This document shows positions 36,116 to 42,522 of a stretch of 42,522 nucleotides of DNA, one piece after another (positions within the stretch are counted from its first letter, which is position 1; every line of letters begins with the position of its first letter). A model generated the notes under the pieces. It ran no database searches. It saw only the letters and a list, made by a program, of their open reading frames with translations, and was not told the DNA's origin. The translations under genes and the position numbers were made by a program. This stretch comes from Falsigemmobacter intermedius (GTDB lineage: Bacteria; Pseudomonadota; Alphaproteobacteria; Rhodobacterales; Rhodobacteraceae), in assembly GCF_004054105.1 (NCBI RefSeq), contig NZ_SBLC01000023.1, positions 1 to 42,522 of the forward strand. Direction: 5' to 3'.

Positions 36116-37345
36116 ATGCGCCAGACGATCCAGGACAGCCGCACCGCCTGGGGGCGGCTTGGCGTGACGGTGCTCGCGGGCACCATCGGCAATGTCGGCA
36201 TGTGGAGCGTGATTGTCGCCCTGCCCATGATGGCCGCCGATTTCGGCCTGGAGCGGGCGGAAAGTTCGGCGCTTTTCGCGGCCACCATGATCGGCTTTGC
36301 CATCGGCAATGTGGTGACCGGGCGGATGCTGGACCGTCAGGGTCTGGTGCCGACCCTTGTGCTTGCGGGGCTTCTGACCGGGCTTGGGCATATCGTCACC
36401 GGCTTTGCCCCGAATGCCTGGGTGGCCGGAGGGGCGCAGGTCGCGGTCGGGCTTGGCACGGCGGGCTGCTTTTCGCCACTGATGGCGGACATCTCGCATT
36501 GGTTTCGCAGGCGGCGCGGGATTGCCGTCTCGATCGCGGCCTCGGCCAATTATCTGGCGGGGATCGTCTGGCCGCTTCTCCTGACCCTTTGGGTGCCGCA
36601 GATGGGCTGGGGACGGGCCTATGCGCTGACGGGCCTGCTGATCCTTCTGTTGCTGCCGGGACTGATCTGGCTGCTGCGCCGCCCCCTGCCCGTTGAGGCG
36701 AGGGCCACTGAGGCGGGATCAGAGGGACACCGCGCTCTGCCGATCCCGCAGAGGCGCTTTCTTGTGATGGTCAGCCTTGCAGGCGTGGCCTGCTGCGTGG
36801 CGATGTCGATGCCGCAGGTGCATATCGTGGCCCTGTGCATGGACCTTGGTTTTGGCCCGGCGGTGGGCGCGGAGATGCTCTCGCTCATGCTGGCGGGCGG
36901 CGTGGTGTCGCGGCTGATCGGCGGGGCAATCAGCGACCGGATCGGCGGGCTTGGGACCCTTCTGCTTTTTGGCAGCCTGCAGATGATGGCACTGTTCCTT
37001 TATCTGCCCTTTGACGGGCTGATCTCACTCTATATTGTCAGCCTGATTTTCGGCCTCAGCCAAGGCGGCATTGTTCCGGCCTATGCGGTGATCGTGCGCG
37101 ACTACATGCCCGCCGCCGTCGCAGGGACCAATGTGGGGATCGTGATGATGGCCACCATCCTTGGCATGGCGCTCGGCGGCTGGCTGTCAGGCGCGATTCA
37201 CGACCTCACCGGCAGCTATGCGGCCGCCTTCCTCAACGGCATCGTGTGGAACGCGGCCAATGTCGGCATCGTGTTATGGCTGCTTTCACGCGGCGGGCGG
37301 TTGCATTTCACCCCCCGCAGTGGCAAAGCCGCCGCGTCAGCCTGA
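36116..37345 (+). CDS. Major facilitator superfamily transporter
   Basis: This 409-residue inner-membrane carrier has about 12 hydrophobic helices. The MFS motif A between helices 2 and 3 reads [14 protein letters not shown], and a degenerate copy in the second half reads [12 protein letters not shown]. The central loop (about residues 185-210) is cytoplasmic and charged. The layout resembles oxalate/monocarboxylate-type MFS carriers, but the substrate cannot be told. It ends 11 bases before pyrE, so the two are probably co-transcribed. Confidence 0.9.
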   Translation: MRQTIQDSRTAWGRLGVTVLAGTIGNVGMWSVIVALPMMAADFGLERAESSALFAATMIGFAIGNVVTGRMLDRQGLVPTLVLAGLLTGLGHIVTGFAPNAWVAGGAQVAVGLGTAGCFSPLMADISHWFRRRRGIAVSIAASANYLAGIVWPLLLTLWVPQMGWGRAYALTGLLILLLLPGLIWLLRRPLPVEARATEAGSEGHRALPIPQRRFLVMVSLAGVACCVAMSMPQVHIVALCMDLGFGPAVGAEMLSLMLAGGVVSRLIGGAISDRIGGLGTLLLFGSLQMMALFLYLPFDGLISLYIVSLIFGLSQGGIVPAYAVIVRDYMPAAVAGTNVGIVMMATILGMALGGWLSGAIHDLTGSYAAAFLNGIVWNAANVGIVLWLLSRGGRLHFTPRSGKAAASA

Positions 37346-37356
37346 AGGAGCGCGCC

Positions 37357-38043
37357 ATGATCCCGTCCAGCTTCCCCGCCCGCGAAGAAATTGCCCGCCT
37401 TTCGGCCGGCATGCTTCTGGATATCAAAGCGGTGCATTTCAATGCCGCAGAGCCCTTTCAATATGCCTCCGGGCTGAAGGGCCCGACCTATGTCGACTGC
37501 CGCAAGCTGATCTCTTATCCGCGCATCCGCTCGGCGCTGATGGATTTCCTGACCTGCACCGTCATGCGCAACGCAGGCCTTGAGGCCTTCGACAATATCG
37601 CCGGCGGCGAGACCGCAGGCATCCCCTTCGCGGCCCTGGTGGCAGAGCGCATGGCCCTGCCCATGACCTATGTGCGCAAAAAGCCCAAAGGCTATGGCCG
37701 CAATGCCCGCATTGAGGGTCAGATGACTGAGGGCCAGCGCGTGCTGCTGGTCGAAGATATGACCACCAACGGCTTCTCGAAGCTGTCCTTCGTCGATGCG
37801 ATCCGAGAGACCGGCGCAGAATGCGGTCATACGGCGGTGATCTTCTACTACGACATCTTCAAAGACACCGTGCCGAAACTGCGCGAACATGGCGTGGAAC
37901 TGCACTACCTCTGCACCTGGTGGGATGTTCTGGCCGTGGCGCGTGAGCGTAAGGCCTTTGATGAGGCAACCCTCTCTGAGGTCGAAGCCTTCCTGACCAG
38001 CCCCGACGCCTGGCGCGAAAGCCGCGGCCTGCCGACCGCCTGA
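37357..38043 (+). CDS. pyrE: Orotate phosphoribosyltransferase
   Basis: PyrE joins orotate to PRPP to form OMP in pyrimidine synthesis. The 228 residues include [20 protein letters not shown], the [15 protein letters not shown] region, [19 protein letters not shown] (catalytic lysines) and the PRPP-binding [17 protein letters not shown]. The last differs from the textbook VEDxITTGGS at TTNG. AAGGAG precedes the ATG; the longer open frame lies inside the transporter gene. Confidence 0.95.
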   Translation: MIPSSFPAREEIARLSAGMLLDIKAVHFNAAEPFQYASGLKGPTYVDCRKLISYPRIRSALMDFLTCTVMRNAGLEAFDNIAGGETAGIPFAALVAERMALPMTYVRKKPKGYGRNARIEGQMTEGQRVLLVEDMTTNGFSKLSFVDAIRETGAECGHTAVIFYYDIFKDTVPKLREHGVELHYLCTWWDVLAVARERKAFDEATLSEVEAFLTSPDAWRESRGLPTA

Positions 38044-38082
38044 ACGAAGACCTGAGCCACAGCGCCGCAGGAAAAATATTTT

Positions 38083-38116
38083 CAGGCCGGGGGCACTCCC
38101 CGGCCTGTCTTATTTT
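38083..38116 (+). terminator. Intrinsic terminator of pyrE
   Basis: CAGGCCGGGG, GCACT, CCCCGGCCTG forms a perfect 10-bp stem followed by TCTTATTTT. Confidence 0.9.
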
Positions 38117-38276
38117 ACATCATCTCGGGGCAGAGCCTGCCCCGATCGCAAGGGGTGGTGACAACTGGCCCCAAACGCGCCAGACTGCGCAAAAGCCGCC
38201 AGCGTCTGCCCCTCGACCCTGAGCGCGCCATGCCCTAAACAAAGAGACCCTGCCGAACAGTTCTGAAAAGACGGTC

Positions 38277-39776
38277 ATGACCGAGATTACGCCTCTTCGC
38301 CCAGTCGCCCCCCTGCCCGCCGCTGACAGCGCTGCCGAGGTGCTGCCGCATAACATTGAGGCGGAACAGCAGCTTCTCGGCGCGATCCTGACCAATAACG
38401 ATGTCTACGACCGCATCGCCGCCCTGGTGAAGGCGGAGCATTTCTACGACCCCGTCCACCAGCGGATCTTTCAGATTGCGGCCTCGCGTATCCAGAAAAA
38501 CGCCCTCGCCTCTCCGGTGACGCTGAAGGCTTTTCTGGAAGATGATGCCGGGCTGAAAGAACTCGGCGGTCCGGCCTATCTGGTGCGCCTTGCCGGTGCC
38601 GCCATCTCGGCCTTTGCGGCCCGCGATTATGCGCAGATGATCTATGATCTGGCGGTGCGGCGCGAACTCATCCAGCTTGGTAAAGATATCGTCGACCGCG
38701 CCGCCAAGGTCGATATCAGCTCAGAGCCGAAAGAACAGATCACCGAGGCCGAACAGCGCCTCTATAAACTGGGCGAACAGGGTGTCGTTGAGCGCGGCTT
38801 TCAAAGCTTCCTGCGCGCCGTCACCACGGCTGTTGATACCGCCAATGCCGCCTATCAGCGCGGCGGCGGCCTGTCGGGCATTCCAACCCAGCTGATCGAT
38901 CTGGATAAGAAACTGGGCGGTCTGCACCCCTCGGACCTGATCATCCTCGCCGGCCGTCCGTCGATGGGTAAAACCTCGCTTGCCACCAACATCGCTTTCA
39001 ACATCGCCAAGGCCTATAAAAAGGGCCGCCGCCCGGATGGCTCTGAAGGCGCGGTGGAAGGCGGCGTGGTGGGCTTCTTCTCGCTGGAGATGTCGGCCGA
39101 TCAGCTGGCCGCCCGTATCCTGTCTGAGGCCGCGGAGATCCCCTCAGAGCAGATCCGCCGCGGGGATATGACCGAGGCCGAATTCCGCCGCTTCGTGGAA
39201 GCCGCCAAGGCGCTTGAGACCTGCCCGCTTTACATCGATGACACGCCGGCACTGCCGATCAGCCAGGTGGCCGCCCGCGCCCGCCGCCTGAAGCGGACCC
39301 ACGGGCTGGACGTGCTGATGGTGGACTATCTTCAGCTTCTCAAAGGCACCTCCAAAGACAACCGCGTCCAGGAGGTCTCTGAGATCACCCAAGGGTTGAA
39401 GGCAATCGCCAAAGAACTCAACATCCCCGTGATTGCGCTGTCACAGCTGTCACGTCAGGTCGAAAGCCGTGAAGACAAACGCCCGCAGCTTTCCGACCTG
39501 CGCGAATCCGGCTCGATTGAGCAGGACGCCGATGTGGTGATGTTCGTCTATCGTGATGAATACTATAAAGAGCGCGAAAAGCCCGGCGATCACGAGCTGG
39601 AAAAAATGGCCGCCTGGCAGCAGGTCATGGAACAGGCCCATGGCAAGGCCGAAGTCATCCTTGGCAAACAGCGTCACGGGCCGATCGGCACGGTCGAATT
39701 AAGCTTTGAGGGCAAATACACCCGCTTTGGCAACCTTGCCCGCGAGTGGCAGAACGATCGCGACGACTTCCACTAA
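38277..39776 (+). CDS. dnaB: Replicative DNA helicase
   Basis: DnaB is the hexameric helicase of the replication fork. The 499 residues have the N-terminal primase-interacting domain (PHNIEAEQQLLGAILTNNDV) and a RecA-type motor. Walker A is LAGRPSMGKTSLA near residue 228, Walker B is VLMVDYLQLL near 345 and the arginine-finger region is GSIEQDADVVMFVYRDEYY. The last helix region GKQRHGPIGTVELSF is typical. No intein interrupts it. It is closed by its own terminator. Confidence 0.98.
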   Translation: MTEITPLRPVAPLPAADSAAEVLPHNIEAEQQLLGAILTNNDVYDRIAALVKAEHFYDPVHQRIFQIAASRIQKNALASPVTLKAFLEDDAGLKELGGPAYLVRLAGAAISAFAARDYAQMIYDLAVRRELIQLGKDIVDRAAKVDISSEPKEQITEAEQRLYKLGEQGVVERGFQSFLRAVTTAVDTANAAYQRGGGLSGIPTQLIDLDKKLGGLHPSDLIILAGRPSMGKTSLATNIAFNIAKAYKKGRRPDGSEGAVEGGVVGFFSLEMSADQLAARILSEAAEIPSEQIRRGDMTEAEFRRFVEAAKALETCPLYIDDTPALPISQVAARARRLKRTHGLDVLMVDYLQLLKGTSKDNRVQEVSEITQGLKAIAKELNIPVIALSQLSRQVESREDKRPQLSDLRESGSIEQDADVVMFVYRDEYYKEREKPGDHELEKMAAWQQVMEQAHGKAEVILGKQRHGPIGTVELSFEGKYTRFGNLAREWQNDRDDFH

Positions 39777-39778
39777 GA

Positions 39779-39808
39779 TAAAGGCCGGGGATCTCCCCGG
39801 CCTTCTTC
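39779..39808. terminator. Terminator between dnaB and DUF2254 genes
   Basis: AAGGCCGGGG, ATCT, CCCCGGCCTT is a perfect 10-bp stem with CTTCTT after it on the plus strand. The same stem is used after pyrE. It serves the convergent genes on both sides. Confidence 0.9.
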
Positions 39809-39819
39809 GTTCCCGCAGC

Positions 39820-41058
39820 TCAGTCGCGCAGCCTTTCAAGATCCTGAGACAACATCAGGGCCTCCGCAGCACGCGCACCGGCAAGGGCGCGCTGACGTTC
39901 CGCCGCCTGACGAAAGGCGGGGCTGCCGATGCGGCCAAGCGCCTCAAGCGTCTTGCGCAGGCGCAGCTGAATCTCGACCAGCCCCGCCCCGTCGCGTGCC
40001 ATGAGCATGAAGGCATCCTCAAAAAGATCGTTATCAGACAGCGGTGCCACCCGCAGGCGCGGATAGGCCGGCTCCGGCGGCTCCTCCGCAAGACGCGCCG
40101 TCCCCTCGCCCCAGATCGTCATCAGCCGCGCAAGCCGCCCCAGCACATCAATCGCCGTGCCGGCGTCATTGGTCGCAGGCGACAATGCACGCGAGCCGAT
40201 CTCTGCCATGACCATAAATCCGAAGCGCGGATCCTGATCGAAGGTCCGCGCAATGCCGACGGTAAACGCCTCCCGAAACTCCTCCATCTTCTCTGCCGGG
40301 CCGTCATGCCAGGCCAGAACAGTGTCAGCATAAAGAAATTTTCCAGGGTTGATCGGAATGCGAATCTCCGTCTCCAGGGTGTCAGCCAGCAGAGCCAGCC
40401 CCGGCAGATCGATATGCTGCAGATAGCCGACCTCTCCGGCCCGCAACACCACCGCCCCCTCAGGCGGCTCCCGCTCCGCATCCTCCAGCGCCACACCACC
40501 GAGCCAGGGCTGCTCCAGCCGCCCGCGGAGCGCCTGAGCGGCGGCCAGTTCAACCCGCCCCGTGGTTTCCCCCATCCGCCCCAGCAGCAGCAGATGGTTG
40601 ATCCAGCGCATGAGCATCACCACGATCATCACGATGACCGCGATGGTGACCAGGAAAAGGATGAACCGCCCCCGGTCGCCATAGGCACCGGTCTTCAGCA
40701 CCACCAGACCCACAATCGAAAAGATGAAGGAGCCGACAAAGCTCGACAGAACATTCTGCGCCAGACGGTCTTCCAGCAGCAGCGGCGTCGCCCGGGGCGT
40801 CACATTATTGGTGGCCGCCCCAAAAGCCCCCAGCATGGTCGACAGCGAAAAGGTCGTCACGGCCAGCATGGAGGAGGCAATAATCGTCAGGAGCGATTCG
40901 ACAGCGGTCACACTGATCTCAACCGGAAACTCCCAAGGCAGCCAGGCTTCCGCAAAGACCGAGGCCAGCGCGGCAAGAAGACCAACCAGCCCCAAAAACA
41001 CCGCCCGCACCCAGAGCTTGCGACTTAACTGCAGAATCTTCCAGCGCCAGCGTGTCAT
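39820..41058 (-). CDS. DUF2254 membrane protein
   Basis: This 412-residue protein has four membrane helices in its N-terminal third (about residues 15-35, 50-75, 100-120 and 130-150). A large soluble domain follows. The segment MLAVTTFSLSTMLGAFGAAT and the later SPATNDAGTAIDVLGRL match DUF2254, a family of unknown function. It lies on the same strand as acpP but is separated from it by the acpP terminator. Confidence 0.9.
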   Translation of the reverse strand: MTRWRWKILQLSRKLWVRAVFLGLVGLLAALASVFAEAWLPWEFPVEISVTAVESLLTIIASSMLAVTTFSLSTMLGAFGAATNNVTPRATPLLLEDRLAQNVLSSFVGSFIFSIVGLVVLKTGAYGDRGRFILFLVTIAVIVMIVVMLMRWINHLLLLGRMGETTGRVELAAAQALRGRLEQPWLGGVALEDAEREPPEGAVVLRAGEVGYLQHIDLPGLALLADTLETEIRIPINPGKFLYADTVLAWHDGPAEKMEEFREAFTVGIARTFDQDPRFGFMVMAEIGSRALSPATNDAGTAIDVLGRLARLMTIWGEGTARLAEEPPEPAYPRLRVAPLSDNDLFEDAFMLMARDGAGLVEIQLRLRKTLEALGRIGSPAFRQAAERQRALAGARAAEALMLSQDLERLRD

Positions 41059-41118
41059 GCACTCTCACCCCAATCAGCTGCGGCAAGAGTGGCCTGCACT
41101 TGCCAGCCGCGCAACGAA

Positions 41119-41149
41119 AAAGGCGCCCCCCTTCCGGGGAGGCGCCTTT
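41119..41149 (-). terminator. Intrinsic terminator of acpP
   Basis: AAAGGCGCC at 41119-41127 pairs with GGCGCCTTT at 41141-41149, with CCCC/GGGG pairing inside. On the minus strand it ends in TTTTTCG, about 20 bases after the acpP stop. Confidence 0.92.
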
Positions 41150-41171
41150 CTCAGCCAATGGCCGGAAATTC

Positions 41172-41408
41172 TCAGGCCGATGCTTCGGTGATGAATTTCA
41201 CTGCGTCACCGAACGACTGGATGGTCTCGGCTGCATCGTCCGGGATCTCGATGCCGAACTCTTCTTCAAATGCCATCACGAGCTCGACGGTGTCGAGGCT
41301 GTCCGCACCGAGATCGTCGATGAACGAAGCGTTTTCGAGGACTTTGTCTTCTTCAACGCCGAGGTGCTCGACAACGATCTTCTTCACGCGGTCTGCGATA
41401 TCGCTCAT
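41172..41408 (-). CDS. acpP: Acyl carrier protein
   Basis: This 78-residue acidic protein carries growing acyl chains on a phosphopantetheine arm. The attachment site is Ser37 in [12 protein letters not shown]. Helices I to IV are all present ([20 protein letters not shown] onward). The longer open frame has no support; AAAAGG precedes this ATG. In many relatives fabF follows acpP; here it is replaced by the DUF2254 gene. Confidence 0.97.
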   Translation of the reverse strand: MSDIADRVKKIVVEHLGVEEDKVLENASFIDDLGADSLDTVELVMAFEEEFGIEIPDDAAETIQSFGDAVKFITEASA

Positions 41409-41559
41409 GGTACTACCTTTTCTGAAGCGGGAAGAGCCCGCAGTCTGTCCCATATCGTTCGCAAAGCCCTCTGCCACTGCGGCAAAGTCCATGCGATCCG
41501 AGCGGGGCTATAGCATGTTAATCCGGCGTGGCAAACTGTTTCCGCCACGCCTGCGGCAA

Positions 41560-42300
41560 TCACAGCATCGCCATGCCGCCGTTGACGTGAAGTGTGGCCC
41601 CGGTGACATAACCAGCCTCGGCACTCGAAAGGAAAAGTGCAGCGGCTGCAATGTCTTCCGGAGTGCCCATACGGCCCGCAGGGATCTTCGGCAGCAGAGC
41701 CGCCTTCTGATCATCGGTCAGTTTTTCCGTCATCGCCGTGGCAACAAAGCCCGGAGCAATGCAGTTCACGGTGATGCCACGGCTGGCGACTTCCTGCGCC
41801 AGAGCTTTCGACATGCCCACGATTCCGGCTTTCGAAGCCGCGTAGTTGCCCTGCCCCGGGTTGCCGATCGCACCCACCACCGAGGTCACCGAAACGATGC
41901 GGCCATAGCGGGCTTTCATCATGCCGCGCAGACAGCCGCGCATCAGCCGGAAGCTTGCCGTCAGGTTCACGTCAATGACAGACTGGAACTCTTCATCCGA
42001 CATGCGCATGAAAAGGTTGTCACGGGTGATCCCGGCATTGTTGACCAGAATGTCTACGCGCCCGCCCATCAGATCGGCAGCAGCCTTGGGAAGCGCATCC
42101 ACCGAGGCGCCGTCTGAGAGATTTGCAGTCGCGACAAAAGCCCGCTCGCCAAGTTCAGCCGCCAGCGCCTGCAGCGGCGCTTCACGGGTGCCGGACAGCG
42201 TCACAACAGCGCCCGCCCCGTGCAGGGCCCGGGCCACAGCGGCACCGATGCCACCCGAAGCGCCGGTCACCAGCGCCGTTTTACCGGTAAGGTCGAACAT
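41560..42300 (-). CDS. fabG: 3-oxoacyl-ACP reductase
   Basis: FabG reduces 3-oxoacyl-ACP with NADPH in fatty acid elongation. The 246 residues show the NADP motif TGASGGIGAAVARAL, NNAG near residue 86, the catalytic Ser in SVTSVVGAIG and YAASK near 151-155. The cofactor/substrate loop PGFVATAMTEKL is typical of FabG. GGAGG four bases before the ATG confirms the start. It is followed by acpP 151 bases on. Confidence 0.96.
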   Translation of the reverse strand: MFDLTGKTALVTGASGGIGAAVARALHGAGAVVTLSGTREAPLQALAAELGERAFVATANLSDGASVDALPKAAADLMGGRVDILVNNAGITRDNLFMRMSDEEFQSVIDVNLTASFRLMRGCLRGMMKARYGRIVSVTSVVGAIGNPGQGNYAASKAGIVGMSKALAQEVASRGITVNCIAPGFVATAMTEKLTDDQKAALLPKIPAGRMGTPEDIAAAALFLSSAEAGYVTGATLHVNGGMAML

Positions 42301-42410
42301 AAGTCCTCCGTTGAGTTTCGCCGGGTGTAGCGCCATTTGCCAGCGCGCTCAACCATTGCCTTTTCCCCGCAGACGAATCAGCGAATGAGAGGGATGCCAT
42401 TTGAGTATTT

Positions 42411-42522
42411 AAGGAACGTCTGAAAAACCTGCGCGTTTTGGCGTGATCTGATAGGATTATCGGGACGCGACGAGGAGCCCCGCCGATGCCGAAACAGCCT
42501 GCCTTTCCCGGTCTTCGCTATG
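42411..42522 (+). mobile_element. Left end of an IS5-like insertion sequence
   Basis: A likely terminal inverted repeat starts near 42411 (GGAACGTCTGAAAAACCTG), resembling IS5-group ends that begin GGAA. A transposase gene begins 75 bases later. The other end is beyond the window, so the repeat cannot be verified. TTAA just before it may be target sequence. Confidence 0.55.
42486..42522 (+). CDS. IS5-family transposase, N-terminal start only
   Basis: The ATG at 42486 follows GAGGAG (42471-42476) and opens MPKQPAFPGLRY. This resembles the first residues of IS5-group transposases. Only 12 codons are visible, so the family call is from memory of the N-terminus and is tentative. Confidence 0.5.
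   Translation, partial: MPKQPAFPGLRY

Noticed and set aside
39706-41028. 440-codon plus-strand frame
   Set aside because: It is antisense to the DUF2254 gene and has biased composition without any known motif.

Overview
The window looks like the chromosome of an alphaproteobacterium of the Rhodobacter/Paracoccus type (Rhodobacterales). The reasons are high GC, the protein sequences (DUF6324, DUF2254, an ErpA-type Fe-S carrier, the rpsB-tsf and fabG-acpP pairs) and GC-rich intergenic hairpins with a GGGGCAGCGCCCC core. This placement is inferred from recalled family resemblance, not from a search.

Positions 1 to about 8870 are an accessory island. It opens with a scar of an IS66 transposase gene joined to a 5'-truncated IS256-family transposase gene. 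A degraded, lower-GC spacer follows, then a small gene fusing an XRE helix-turn-helix to a cysteine-rich HGGxSTG module, then a complete type I restriction-modification operon (hsdM, hsdS, hsdR). The island stops at the 3' end of a tRNA-Ser(GGA) gene, next to an 11-bp direct repeat. This is the usual geometry of tRNA-targeted integration, but no integrase lies in the window. Palindromes lie upstream of the XRE gene and directly upstream of hsdM, so the small protein may control the restriction operon.

Positions 8870 to 42400 are core chromosome. In order they hold: dgt diverging from erpA; a DUF2798 membrane protein; an AsnC/Lrp regulator diverging from a trans-sulfuration-type PLP enzyme, with a 15-bp palindrome between them; DUF6324; adenine deaminase; a small lipoprotein; two cyclophilin-type PPIases diverging from pgk; aroQ; coaD; a CBS-pair protein; a LysR regulator diverging from a valine-degradation cluster (mmsA, acyl-CoA dehydrogenase, 3-hydroxyisobutyryl-CoA hydrolase, mmsB); a FAD oxidoreductase diverging from a LuxR-type regulator with a TTG start; tsf and rpsB; a MobA-like nucleotidyltransferase; a large RTX/Hint secreted protein; a PRC-barrel exported protein; serS; an MFS transporter followed by pyrE; dnaB; a DUF2254 membrane protein; and acpP and fabG.

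At the right edge, just upstream of fabG, a second mobile element begins, probably IS5-like. Intrinsic terminators are unusually clear and close most transcription units. No CRISPR array, prophage or toxin-antitoxin pair was seen. The most interesting parts are the XRE-HGGxSTG/type I restriction island at tRNA-Ser and the palindromic operator candidates beside the AsnC, LysR, LuxR and XRE regulators.
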